Source of the DNA: a virus
DNA: 39,508 nt
Reading direction: 5' to 3' (one strand)
Virus record (IMG/VR): IMGVR_UViG_3300007734_000673
Location: 1 to 39,508 of that record
The translations under genes and the position numbers were made by a program. The notes beneath the pieces were generated by a model, which was given only the letters and a program-made list of their open reading frames with translations, had not been told where the DNA came from and ran no database searches. Below, piece by piece: positions 14,931 to 23,764 of the stretch (position 1 is the stretch's first letter; each line of letters starts with the position of its first letter).

Positions 14931-16888
14931 GTTCTATCGGCGATCTGTCGATCTCGATTAGTGCGGACGCCAGCGAAGTCACCGCTGGCATGACCGAGAC
15001 ACGCAACCAGTTGCAGCAAACAACTACGGTCATTGTGCAGCAACAAGGATCCTGGCTGGCGTTCTCGACTTCCGTTCTATCTGTCGTCGGTGCCGTCATT
15101 GGGCCGATTTTGAAAGTTGTTACGTCTTATAAACAAATGCAGCTCGCAACAATGGGCATGACGGTCGCAAACACGATGGCTATACCGCCGACTCTCACGC
15201 TGGCGGGTGCAATGGCGTTCCTACTGTCACCGATCACGCTGATCATTGCAGGGTTGGCGTTGCTTGCGGCGGCTTTCTATTTTTTCAGCTCGTCAGCGAG
15301 CGACGCAGGCGATTCCACCGAGGACTTTGGCGACAAAGCCAAGAGGTTATCGATAGACGCAGAATCTACAGCAGGCACAATGTCTGGGCTCGGAGAAAGC
15401 ATGTCGGCTGCGTTCAGCGAAGGCATGAACACAGACGGGGCGACCAGCTCGCTTAAAAAAATGGACACCGAAGCGGGCAACGTACAGACAGCATTTGCAA
15501 CGCTGTACAATGAAACTGTCGGGCGACTGATTGACCTTGCCAACGTGATCGCAATGGCCGCAGGATCTCTTGTTCCGCTGGAGACAATGGCCAACATCGC
15601 AGCAGCAGGACTAAAGCTTCTTGCCGACACCGTTAATTATGTCGCCGGCGGATTTCGCATGGCGACGACAATTCTAGCGGCTGTCGGTATCGCACTGGAC
15701 ACCGGCACAGCACCGTCATACGCAGCAGGTGCAGCATACGTTCAGCTCGGCGAGGACACGACAGCGGCAACGAAAAAGTCGATCGAATTCACGCAGCATC
15801 TTGAATACGCGAAGACAGTTCACACCGATCTGGCTCTTGCGATTTCTTCGGCGGCAGATGCGACTCGGAGAGCAAGTGAAATTTCGGACATCGGCAAAAT
15901 GTTTGACGCCGATCAAATTGCGGCGGCGACAGACGAACTGAAATTGCAGGATGCGGCACAGATACAAGCACTGGCAACACAACGGGACGTGGCGTCAGCG
16001 GCACTGTCAGCGCAAAAAGCATCGATCGCAAAATCTGACGACCCGGCGGCTGCAAAAAAGAAATTTCTGGCAGACGAAAAAGCTGCAAACGCACTGATCG
16101 CAGCAAACGAAAAAGCATTCATCGACGACAGCAAGGCACGGCATGAGGCGTTGGCTAAACAGTCAAAGGGCGTCTCTGAAGGCACCATTGTTGATCCCGC
16201 GATTTTGGCAACGTCGAAGCAGTACGAGGACTCGCAATTAGCAATCAAAAAAATACTTCAGGGGGTCGATGAAAGCATCATCAAGGTAACCACCAGCGAA
16301 GACGAGCAGATGCGGGCGACCATGCGGGCCAACGGAGCCAGCATCGAAGAGATTGCGTTACTCGACAAAAAACTGCAAGCGCAAAAGCTGGCGACGGATG
16401 CAAAAGAAGCTGCGAAGCGTGCAGAAGATCAACTGAGAATTGCCGAGAAAAGGGGCGTCACCGACAGCATTGCAGCGAATGAGACGCTGGCGAAAAAACG
16501 TCAAGAACTCGATCTGTTGACGGGCGCAATCACACCAGCATCTGTGGCATTTAAAGAGCTCACGGATCAAGGATTCACGGGCGAGCAGCTCGATGAAATG
16601 GTCAAAATGACCGACGAGGTCAACAAGATCAAAGCCGACAAAAGCAAGTCATCTACAGCAGAGCCGACAGGCGGATCAGCGGCACTGCTTAAGGGGTCGG
16701 CTGGTGCGTTGTCTGCGATCTTTTCGGCGGGTCGCAATCCGCTCGGAGAACGACAGGCAAAGGCGGCGGAACAGACCGTTACAGAGGCTCAGAAAATTTC
16801 TGTCGCAATCGAGAAACAGACTTCCAAAATGTCGAACATGATGGCTGGCGACAACGGTGTCCGTGGCATGGGGATTAATCAATCGTGA
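14927..16888 (+). CDS. Tape measure protein
   Basis: 653 residues in the standard slot after the tail chaperones. The N-terminus (SISADASEVTAGMTETRNQLQQTT) is typical of tape measure proteins. A hydrophobic region follows (SWLAFSTSVLSVVGAVIGPI; LLSPITLIIAGLALLAAAFYFF), then long Ala/Lys/Glu/Asp-rich helices. Tail length scales with this protein; about 0.15 nm per residue would give a tail near 100 nm. The ATG overlaps the upstream stop (ATGA) and the end overlaps the next GTG. Confidence 0.85.
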   Translation: MSSIGDLSISISADASEVTAGMTETRNQLQQTTTVIVQQQGSWLAFSTSVLSVVGAVIGPILKVVTSYKQMQLATMGMTVANTMAIPPTLTLAGAMAFLLSPITLIIAGLALLAAAFYFFSSSASDAGDSTEDFGDKAKRLSIDAESTAGTMSGLGESMSAAFSEGMNTDGATSSLKKMDTEAGNVQTAFATLYNETVGRLIDLANVIAMAAGSLVPLETMANIAAAGLKLLADTVNYVAGGFRMATTILAAVGIALDTGTAPSYAAGAAYVQLGEDTTAATKKSIEFTQHLEYAKTVHTDLALAISSAADATRRASEISDIGKMFDADQIAAATDELKLQDAAQIQALATQRDVASAALSAQKASIAKSDDPAAAKKKFLADEKAANALIAANEKAFIDDSKARHEALAKQSKGVSEGTIVDPAILATSKQYEDSQLAIKKILQGVDESIIKVTTSEDEQMRATMRANGASIEEIALLDKKLQAQKLATDAKEAAKRAEDQLRIAEKRGVTDSIAANETLAKKRQELDLLTGAITPASVAFKELTDQGFTGEQLDEMVKMTDEVNKIKADKSKSSTAEPTGGSAALLKGSAGALSAIFSAGRNPLGERQAKAAEQTVTEAQKISVAIEKQTSKMSNMMAGDNGVRGMGINQS

Positions 16889-17760
16889 CAGTCACACTAT
16901 TCGACGAGATCCACCAGAACCGGCAGGGCAGCAGCGAAGGCCTTGCGAAGACGACGTCAAGTCGGTCGTGGCGAGTCGTCACCAACAATCGGTACGATGA
17001 CGATGTCTTCGTGATCCGGTACGGGCTGTCGTCAAATTTGTTGCCACAACTGTACTCACCGCACCCAAGCTGGCGGGCGTTAACAGCGCGCAAAGTCACG
17101 GCAACGAATCAAGCAGACTCACCACACCATTTCCTTGTGACTGTTGAATACTCGTCTGCGCCGCTCGACACTGAGGAGAAGGAAAAAGAAGACAATCCGG
17201 ATCCAACGACACGACCGGCGGTGATCAAATGGAATACTGTGCTGTATCGAGAAGCAGTCGAAAAAGACGTTGACGGCGAAGCCATCTTGAATTCAGCCGG
17301 CGACTATTTTGATCCGCCAATCGAGCGTGACCGATCGAACTGGACTTGTGTCGTCCGCAAGAACATGGCAAACCCGCCAACGTGGTTATTGGATTACAAC
17401 AACTGCCCGATCAACAGCTCGTCATTTGTTGTTGACGGCGTGCAGGTGCAGCAAAGAAAAGCTCGCCTGTCGATGATCGACATTGGCGAAAAGCAGATTG
17501 AAAACGACGTCAATTTTCGAACCGTGACGATCACGCTTGAGTTCAAGAAAGAGGGCTGGCAGGCGTCAATTTTAGATCAGGGATTGAAAGAGATCGATGA
17601 TGGCGAACTCAAGCCGATTATGGTCGATGGTAAGTCGATAACTTCACCGCAGCTATTGTCGGGCGGCATGCACATCGAAGCACCGACACCGGAAAACGCA
17701 GAGTTTTTAGAATACGACATCTACGACGAAAAAGACTTTTCAGTGTTGCCGCTAACGTAA
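16885..17760 (+). CDS. Putative distal tail protein
   Basis: 291 residues, beta-rich. The start is a GTG overlapping the tape measure stop. Segments include SWRVVTNNRYDDDVFVIRYGL, FLVTVEYSSAPL and an acidic EEKEKEDNPDP loop, with IENDVNFRTVTITLEFKKEGWQASILDQGL near the end. I do not recognise a named family. Its place right after the tape measure and its two-strand-rich parts fit a distal tail or baseplate hub component. Confidence 0.5.
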   Translation: MTVTLFDEIHQNRQGSSEGLAKTTSSRSWRVVTNNRYDDDVFVIRYGLSSNLLPQLYSPHPSWRALTARKVTATNQADSPHHFLVTVEYSSAPLDTEEKEKEDNPDPTTRPAVIKWNTVLYREAVEKDVDGEAILNSAGDYFDPPIERDRSNWTCVVRKNMANPPTWLLDYNNCPINSSSFVVDGVQVQQRKARLSMIDIGEKQIENDVNFRTVTITLEFKKEGWQASILDQGLKEIDDGELKPIMVDGKSITSPQLLSGGMHIEAPTPENAEFLEYDIYDEKDFSVLPLT

Positions 17761-17772
17761 TGGAGCTTAGAA

Positions 17773-19197
17773 ATGGCCGATAAAAATTGGACAGGCAACG
17801 CGAACAGTTTTTACGAGAAATACACTTTATTGGTCGGCGGGACGTGGCTTGCAGCTGACACAATCAGTCTCACGATAAGCAATAAAACAATCACGCTGAC
17901 GCTCGGCACGACTGTTACCACAGCACAGGTTGCGACCGACGTGGCGGCGATGTGGAACGGCAATCCTGCGTTGTCTAGCGGCTACACATCGACATCGACA
18001 GGCAATCTTGTGCCTGAAATGAACGAGGTCACAGCGACCGTATCGGGGTCAACGGTCACATTTACCGGCGACACGAGCGGACTCCCGTTCACGATGTCGA
18101 AGGCTCAATCATCGGCCAGCGGCACGACAACTCTAACGAACACCGTGGACGCGACCGGCGTCAACGATCTAGCGAATACCGGCAATTTTGCTGAGGCAGC
18201 GGCGTTGGCATCAACAAACACATTCCAGCTTGATCGGCCGGTGTCGATTCAGCATGGACTCGACCAATCGGCAGTCACGCTAACGGCGTGGAATGTGAGC
18301 GAGCGATTCACGGCGGCATCGTACGTCGGCTTGCCAGCACGACGATCGACAGGGTACGAAGAATATCGCGACACGTTTTTGAAAATCGGCTGCACGACGT
18401 TCAATTACTACGGATCGTCGGGGCTATTTAAGTGGAACGCAGGTTCAGTGCAAACAGCTGCAACAATGTTCACCGGCGGCTCGTCTATCGATGTCGGTCG
18501 ATCGGCGTTTCAATTCATTGGCACTCACGCCAGCAACACGGTCACTGTGTTGGGTGGAGATGTCGGGATTGCAGGCAACACCGGAGAGGTTGCAACGGTG
18601 CTGACGTTGAAGCAGACAGGCGGCAACGTCTATTGTGGGTCAGGCGCAACACTGACGACCGTCACCAAGGATGCTGGATCTCTGACGCTGAATAGCTCTG
18701 TCACGACGTTAGTCACGAATGACGGAGAGACTCGGATCAGGGGAGGCACGCACACGAATGTCACGATGGGCGGGGGCACACTGACCGCGACCGGGGGGAC
18801 GATTACCAACCTGCTGATGTTGCGTGGCACGGCTGTGCTGGGCCTAAACATGGGTGCGGCTAACAGTGTTACCAAAACATCCGGCACGCTCGACATGTAC
18901 ACGGCACCGACGACGCTGGTGAGCAATTCGGGCGACACATACATTCGCAATGCCGGAATGACGACCTGCACCATCAACAGTGGAACGTTCTACTGGGGTG
19001 CGTCATCCGCAACCATCGGCACGCTGAATTTGCAAAACTGTGTCTTCGATCTCGATTCGGGATCGACGGCGGCTTGCACTGTGACAACCTTAAACATCAC
19101 CGGCAACGTCGTTATACGAGACAGCGCGAAGAGACTGACGGTCACGAACAAGTATCCTTTCGCGAATGGGCGTATCACCTACACAGCACTGAGCTAA
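17773..19197 (+). CDS. Beta-helix-like tail structural protein
   Basis: 474 residues. The first ~120 form a Thr/Ser/Val-rich beta domain (TLTLGTTVTTAQVATDVAAMW). From about residue 250, short strands repeat every ~20 residues with Gly/Asn/Thr turns (TKDAGSLTLNSSVTTLVTNDGETRIRGG; TKTSGTLDMYTAPTTLVSNSGDTYIR). That pattern suggests a parallel beta-helix as in tail spikes. No catalytic residues are evident. It lies in the tail module and could be a minor tail or receptor-contacting protein. Confidence 0.6.
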   Translation: MADKNWTGNANSFYEKYTLLVGGTWLAADTISLTISNKTITLTLGTTVTTAQVATDVAAMWNGNPALSSGYTSTSTGNLVPEMNEVTATVSGSTVTFTGDTSGLPFTMSKAQSSASGTTTLTNTVDATGVNDLANTGNFAEAAALASTNTFQLDRPVSIQHGLDQSAVTLTAWNVSERFTAASYVGLPARRSTGYEEYRDTFLKIGCTTFNYYGSSGLFKWNAGSVQTAATMFTGGSSIDVGRSAFQFIGTHASNTVTVLGGDVGIAGNTGEVATVLTLKQTGGNVYCGSGATLTTVTKDAGSLTLNSSVTTLVTNDGETRIRGGTHTNVTMGGGTLTATGGTITNLLMLRGTAVLGLNMGAANSVTKTSGTLDMYTAPTTLVSNSGDTYIRNAGMTTCTINSGTFYWGASSATIGTLNLQNCVFDLDSGSTAACTVTTLNITGNVVIRDSAKRLTVTNKYPFANGRITYTALS

Positions 19198-19200
19198 TTC

Positions 19201-19596
19201 ATGGCAGTTTATGCGTTCGCCAGCGAGGACGATTTCAAGCGCGCAGTGCGAGCCATCAAGCTGTCTGAGTCGTCACGTCTGGACATCACCCGCCAGCGTG
19301 GCCGATGGCCGGTAGCGGGCAGTGGCGGCGAAAGCGGCATGGTCGAGGGTCGATTGACAAGCGATCTTGATCCTGCGGGCAATTCTTTTACGGGCGGGAC
19401 GACGTTCACTTTCACGTCGTATATCGACAGCGGCAGCAATGCAATGCCTAAAGTCTTGACACCAGGTGAAGGATATGATGGCGTCAATCGATCAACGACG
19501 CTGACAGCATCCGCAGGAGTGTATATCATCTGCGCCAAGATCAACGATGAGTGGCGACCGATCTGGGTTGACAGTAGCAACGTCTGCACGGAGTGA
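19201..19596 (+). CDS. Small tail-region protein, unknown
   Basis: 131 residues starting three bases after the beta-helix gene. The N-terminus is helical (ASEDDFKRAVRAIKLSESSRLD); the rest is Gly/Ser/Thr-rich beta sequence (RGRWPVAGSGGES, STTLTASAGVYIICAKINDEWRPIWV). I cannot assign a family. The immediate spacing on both sides places it in the tail operon, probably as a structural adaptor. Confidence 0.55.
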   Translation: MAVYAFASEDDFKRAVRAIKLSESSRLDITRQRGRWPVAGSGGESGMVEGRLTSDLDPAGNSFTGGTTFTFTSYIDSGSNAMPKVLTPGEGYDGVNRSTTLTASAGVYIICAKINDEWRPIWVDSSNVCTE

Positions 19597-19600
19597 ATCA

Positions 19601-22342
19601 GTGACCGGCCAAATTACGAGACGACCGTACACTGAGTGCCCGTATACATGGACTACTACAATCTCTAACATCAGCAATGGCAGTGGCACAGTCGGCGACA
19701 AGCAATGCTACGGCATGAACGTTGACGGCTACGACATGAAATTTCGGGCGTGCGATTCAACCGGCAACAAGCTGATTTGGGTCGGCCAATGTTTTATACC
19801 GTCTTTACCAGATGAAGATTGCTTGGCGAGAAACTGCTGCAATGTGACGACGTCGGTCGATGTTCCATCGTTTGGCGCAACGATACCTGTCAGCCAACAA
19901 GGGGTTGACGGCGAAAACAGTCAAAACGAAGATTTCGGGAGCATCGTAGAACGAGGAGCTCCCGAAACATTTTTTGAGCCTTATTTTGACACTGAAATAA
20001 AATACTTTTTTTCGGGCGGAAGATTTGAGCTTAACCAAATAAGTGACCCAGACAATCTTTTTTTAGCAACCCGCGCATGTTTGCCGCTGCAAGATTTCAA
20101 GCGAGAGATAGTCGGTGAGATTGCGTCGAATCAGTATTATATAGATGATGTTGGAACACCGATTTACCGCAACAAACTCATTCTAGGCAACCTCATTGTT
20201 TTAGTTCGTAATGCTATAGGCCCTACAGTACTGCCGTATATTATTTTTCCAGAATCTATAAATTGCGGCGTAAAAGACGCAGTTACTATTATTTCGGTTG
20301 AACCATCGGCTGGAGGCGTGAATTATCAATATCAAACCACCGACAATATTTACTACTACGACACAGATCCTGTTGGTTGCGAACGGACAACGACGGCCAC
20401 GCTGATTGGGTCGAGTGCTTTTAGTTTTTCAAATAACAACTATTTGTCGCCATACGACGAATTTGCACCGTCATCAGTTCAGATCACGACTAAATTTCGT
20501 CCTGGTAGAAATACACCAGAGGGCACAATCGGCCCTGATGACGGCGACCGTGGCAACGCGACGTGGACTCTTGAATACGACATCGAAGAAGAACTCTGGA
20601 CGCTGCACAGTTTTGATCGCATTGAAAATCCGATCTATACGCTAGTGGATGCCGATCCGTGCGTTGGCCTGACTAAGATCCTGACGCGAGTCGAAGGATC
20701 CGGCGACAACGGATGCGAGGTCTCACCCAATACCGTCACGATAACAAGAGGCTGTCCAGAGGATCTCAGCTATAGACCAAGAGACGCGCGCATTCGCACG
20801 CAATGTGCCCGCACGATCCAACGCAAGGGCTGCGATTGTCAGAACATGCCAATCGACGAGCGATGGCGATCTGTTGAGAAATGCGGGAGCATTTTAACAG
20901 CCGGCTGCGAAGACTACGGCGACGACGTAAAATGTCGATATCCAAAGAATCAATTGACGTGCAGCTTCTGCGGCGACGATGACATACCTTGCACATACGA
21001 GGCGTTGTTCGGCGGTGGCATCGTCGGCACGACTGGGCTCTGCGACATCATCTACAACGGGACAGACATTGCAGCGAGCACCGTCACGCTGCGTCAGAAA
21101 TGCCGATTTGAAGGGCCGTGCGATTGGGTTGCTGTCGGGCCGACAGGCGATCCAAGGGACGGCGTGGTCGGTCGCGAGCCGTACTGTTTGTTGTGCGCCG
21201 AATTCACCGTCGGATCGTGTGCGTCTAACTGCACATGGGAGGCGGTGCAAGCGGGATTGTGTCCAGCTAGCGGCAAGCCGGGGCTGTTGAATCCGCCAAT
21301 AAACATACTCGCAAAATGGGGCGTCTCATGGGTGCTGAATGTCGCAGAGCCAGCAACGCTGGCTTACGATCATCCGTCGTTCGGCGTGCTGGTCTACACG
21401 ACATCTGAGGACGAGCCGTTTTTGTGCGACAACGTCAACACGATGTACCTGACAGCTCAAGGCAACCTACCGGACGGCGTGATGCCTGAGTCGATCTGCG
21501 TGCGACCTCGGTACTCAGGCTGCGGCGGGTCGATGACGTACGACGTCAAGTCTACCGTTTACGACACGGTTGAGAATCAAATTGCTTGCTGCGATCCGGC
21601 TTGCGGATCAATCGGGCCGATACCGATCATCGTGCGCTGCTGCACCAATTTTGAGGAATGCTCGACAACGTTCACGGCGCAGACAACTCTTCTTGGCAAA
21701 GACTCACCGGCGGGGCCATCGTACCTGGGATCATGCACACTGCACGGCGTACTATGGACGGGCGTTTGCTACTGCGACGGCGTGCGTTGGAAGACGGACT
21801 GGTATTGTAAGTCGCCTCGAGAATTCTTCGTTACCACAACGCATACGCACACTTGCTGTCCGTTGACGCTGTCCATCGAGTATTGGCCGGATCAATTCGG
21901 CGGCGTCAAATGCTGCCCGGTTCAAGAATGCCAGTGCTGCGACACAAGCGGCGTTGATTACGAGACGCTGGACATGTCGATCACATTTCCCGGCGATTGT
22001 GCACAAGACCGACTACCGGCAGCGTGCACATTCTCGCGGCCAGTGACGATGTCGCTGAGCATGGTACGGGCGGGAACGTACCCAAACCATGTCTGGACGG
22101 TTGATCCGATTCTGTGCGATCCTGACTATGGATTCGATATGTCGGTGAGTTGTCTCGACGGCATTTGGAGCCTGTCTTACAATTTCGGCGGCGGCATACC
22201 AGCGGCATTGTGCAACCCGAACAGCGGAACGCTAACCGCGACCAACAACGCACTCTGTCCCGCGATTCTGCTCGAGTGGACGAATCCGATCGTCTGCGAC
22301 AATTCGTGCGTTTTGGTCAGCAATATTACGATCACCAGTTAA
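19601..22342 (+). CDS. Large cysteine-rich tail protein
   Basis: 913 residues with about 58 cysteines, many paired (RNCCN, IACCDPAC, VKCCPVQECQCC). This suggests an extracellular, disulphide-cross-linked tail tip or fibre. The start is GTG 19601, eight bases after GGAG; an in-frame ATG at 19547 would overlap the previous gene. Residues ~105-300 (DNA ~19915-20500) are nearly cysteine-free and the DNA is noticeably AT-rich, with a terminator-like hairpin at 19933-19967. This looks like an inserted or swapped domain. A receptor-binding role is inferred from position and composition. Confidence 0.6.
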   Translation: MTGQITRRPYTECPYTWTTTISNISNGSGTVGDKQCYGMNVDGYDMKFRACDSTGNKLIWVGQCFIPSLPDEDCLARNCCNVTTSVDVPSFGATIPVSQQGVDGENSQNEDFGSIVERGAPETFFEPYFDTEIKYFFSGGRFELNQISDPDNLFLATRACLPLQDFKREIVGEIASNQYYIDDVGTPIYRNKLILGNLIVLVRNAIGPTVLPYIIFPESINCGVKDAVTIISVEPSAGGVNYQYQTTDNIYYYDTDPVGCERTTTATLIGSSAFSFSNNNYLSPYDEFAPSSVQITTKFRPGRNTPEGTIGPDDGDRGNATWTLEYDIEEELWTLHSFDRIENPIYTLVDADPCVGLTKILTRVEGSGDNGCEVSPNTVTITRGCPEDLSYRPRDARIRTQCARTIQRKGCDCQNMPIDERWRSVEKCGSILTAGCEDYGDDVKCRYPKNQLTCSFCGDDDIPCTYEALFGGGIVGTTGLCDIIYNGTDIAASTVTLRQKCRFEGPCDWVAVGPTGDPRDGVVGREPYCLLCAEFTVGSCASNCTWEAVQAGLCPASGKPGLLNPPINILAKWGVSWVLNVAEPATLAYDHPSFGVLVYTTSEDEPFLCDNVNTMYLTAQGNLPDGVMPESICVRPRYSGCGGSMTYDVKSTVYDTVENQIACCDPACGSIGPIPIIVRCCTNFEECSTTFTAQTTLLGKDSPAGPSYLGSCTLHGVLWTGVCYCDGVRWKTDWYCKSPREFFVTTTHTHTCCPLTLSIEYWPDQFGGVKCCPVQECQCCDTSGVDYETLDMSITFPGDCAQDRLPAACTFSRPVTMSLSMVRAGTYPNHVWTVDPILCDPDYGFDMSVSCLDGIWSLSYNFGGGIPAALCNPNSGTLTATNNALCPAILLEWTNPIVCDNSCVLVSNITITS
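19933..19975 (+). repeat. Intragenic terminator-like hairpin
   Basis: TTTCGGGAGC (19933-19942) and GCTCCCGAAA (19958-19967) are perfect 10-bp inverted repeats around a 15-base loop, and a run of six T follows (CATTTTTTGAG). The structure lies inside a coding region, at the start of the AT-rich segment. Confidence 0.6.
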
Positions 22343-22355
22343 GGGAGCGGCGGCG

Positions 22356-22736
22356 ATGGCAGATCCACGATGGGCAGACATGACGATGCCGATGCGGGCC
22401 ATCTGCGACGGTACGCGGCAAATGACGCCTGAGCATCGCGCTGGCTTCGATGGGCCGTGCAACGACTGGCTATCCCGCGACGTACCGAAAGACATGGCCA
22501 TCGAGCATCACGGGCCGGAGGCACCGATCACGCCTCGCACACTGACACCAGCTGCACCGCCGGCACCGTTGCTCGGTGACGCGATATCGTCAGCACTATC
22601 GGCGATCGGTATCACAGAGGAGCGGGTGAGTGCCTGGCTAGGCAAGCCATGCGGATGCGGTGCGAGAAAGAAAAAGCTGAACGACCTGCACGCATGGTTT
22701 GCGGGAGATCGTTCAGCACCGCCGGTCGTCGAGTGA
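22356..22736 (+). CDS. Small protein with CGCG-type Cys motif
   Basis: 126 residues. The C-terminal part (AIGITEERVSAWLGKPCGCGARKKKLNDL) is a compact motif I associate with small phage proteins of unknown function near tail genes: Gly-Ile-Thr helix, then Cys-Gly-Cys-Gly and a basic LN helix. The middle is Pro/Ala-rich (PRTLTPAAPPAPLL). AAGGGAG precedes the ATG. It is the last gene before the strong terminator. Confidence 0.6.
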   Translation: MADPRWADMTMPMRAICDGTRQMTPEHRAGFDGPCNDWLSRDVPKDMAIEHHGPEAPITPRTLTPAAPPAPLLGDAISSALSAIGITEERVSAWLGKPCGCGARKKKLNDLHAWFAGDRSAPPVVE

Positions 22737-22761
22737 CAATAGTTCAAACTGAGTGGATATC

Positions 22762-22788
22762 AACCGACGTTCATCGTCGGTTTTTTTA
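22762..22788 (+). terminator. Rho-independent terminator ending the late block
   Basis: AACCGACG and CGTCGGTT form a perfect 8-bp stem around TTCAT, followed by a run of T. It separates the tail operon from the early promoter 35 bases downstream. Confidence 0.9.
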
Positions 22789-22822
22789 TTTCTATTTATT
22801 TCAAAAAACTTAAATAAATAGA

Positions 22823-22851
22823 TTGACAGCGACCGATGATGTGTTTATACT
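22823..22851 (+). promoter_or_regulatory. Sigma70-type promoter of the early operon
   Basis: TTGACA (22823-22828) is a perfect -35 box. After exactly 17 bases TATACT (22846-22851) is a five-of-six -10 box. AT-rich DNA upstream (22795-22820) could serve as an UP element. Transcription would start near 22858, about 40 bases before the first ATG. Confidence 0.85.
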
Positions 22852-22880
22852 AATAAACGTGACGAGCAACGAACAACACA

Positions 22881-22902
22881 AACACAAAGGGACACACGAT
22901 GA
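22881..22902 (+). promoter_or_regulatory. Shared translation leader, copy 1
   Basis: ACAAAGGGACACACGATGA with three further identical bases upstream recurs exactly at 23278-23299, and in modified form before csrA. The ribosome site is AAGGGA. The GGGA core could be a CsrA target. Confidence 0.7.
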
Positions 22903-23237
22903 CAACTGCTATTCGGTCAGCAATGGACAACTACAACGAGTGCGACGACGGTTTTAGCGGCTACGAACTGATGTGCGCTCTGCAGTCTGCAGTCAAGGAC
23001 GCGATCACTGACATTGCAGAACGGCACGGCTGCACAGTTTCGGACGAGACCGCAGGCAGCGGGAGCTATTACATTAGCATTGACCGAGATGATGCAGACG
23101 GAGAGGTTGACGTATCGCTGAAAATTCGCGTTTCAGACCATGCTGCTCGGTACGGATGCAACTGGTCGTTTGAGCCGACTGACAGTGACAAGTCGATCGC
23201 CAATGGCCTCGCGACAATCGAACGGAAGTGTCAGTGA
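22899..23237 (+). CDS. Early hypothetical protein
   Basis: 112 residues, acidic, the first gene after the early promoter. Visible parts are a helical N-terminus (GYELMCALQSAVKDAITDIAERHG) and a beta region with alternating Asp residues (YYISIDRDDADGEVDVSLKIRV). No known motif. Early promoter-proximal phage genes often encode host-takeover factors, but nothing in this sequence shows such a role. Confidence 0.6.
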   Translation: MTTAIRSAMDNYNECDDGFSGYELMCALQSAVKDAITDIAERHGCTVSDETAGSGSYYISIDRDDADGEVDVSLKIRVSDHAARYGCNWSFEPTDSDKSIANGLATIERKCQ

Positions 23238-23277
23238 TCTACCGCGGGCTATGTTGCCAGCGGGACAGAACGAAACG

Positions 23278-23299
23278 AACACAAAGGGACACACGATGA
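23278..23299 (+). promoter_or_regulatory. Shared translation leader, copy 2
   Basis: Identical over 22 bases to the leader at 22881-22902, including AAAGGGACACACGATGA. The downstream proteins are unrelated, so the conservation is in the non-coding part. It arose by duplication or is held by regulation. Confidence 0.7.
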
Positions 23300-23718
23300 A
23301 ACAATACCTCGAGTCATCTGAATGTATCAATTGGCTGCTGAACGACACCAACGCGAATTGGTCGCGTCAGGGCGCGCGAGCATTGGTGGCACATCTGGAA
23401 GAGCAGGAGATCGAGACCGACAACGAGCTCGAATTCTGCGTATATTATTGCCGCAAGAATTACACCGAATTTTCATCGGCGTTTGCGGCCGCGGTGTTCA
23501 ACGGCTGGGAACCGGAATCCGTCGATGATAACGATGATAACTCGAACGACGATTATGACGACGAAGATTACGTGCCATCAGATCAACAGATATACGATGC
23601 AACATTGTGGCTGGAGGATCGCACAACCGTGATTTTTGCCGAGTATGACAGGGTTGACCGTTGTGGACGGCACCCAGCGATTTCGTGTAACGCGGTGGTG
23701 ATTGAGAATTTTGCGTGA
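23296..23718 (+). CDS. Early acidic hypothetical protein
   Basis: 140 residues. The N-terminal half is helical (SSECINWLLNDTNANWSRQGARALVAHLEEQE). The middle is a highly acidic tract (DDNDDNSNDDYDDEDY). The C-terminus is beta-rich and holds two Cys. The acidic tract suggests DNA mimicry or disorder, but no family is recognised. The start ATG 23296 is set by the shared leader; longer readings would begin inside the previous gene. Confidence 0.6.
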   Translation: MKQYLESSECINWLLNDTNANWSRQGARALVAHLEEQEIETDNELEFCVYYCRKNYTEFSSAFAAAVFNGWEPESVDDNDDNSNDDYDDEDYVPSDQQIYDATLWLEDRTTVIFAEYDRVDRCGRHPAISCNAVVIENFA

Positions 23719-23742
23719 CGAACAGGTTTCGGTCGAGTTTTA

Positions 23743-23764
23743 AACACAGGGAGGGCACACGATG
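23743..23764 (+). promoter_or_regulatory. Shared translation leader, csrA copy
   Basis: AACACAGGGAGGGCACACGATG is the same leader with a changed centre. It contains ACAGGGA, which fits the ACARGGA core of the CsrA-binding consensus and overlaps the ribosome site. Autoregulation is the obvious inference. Confidence 0.65.

Noticed and set aside
15277-16248. Antisense frames in the tape measure gene
   Set aside because: Ala/Asp-rich coding on the + strand leaves open antisense frames; no start signals or domains.
22795-22858. Phage attachment site in the AT-rich spacer before the early promoter
   Set aside because: No integrase or excisionase gene is visible and no repeat partner exists; the AT content is explained by the terminator tail and promoter.
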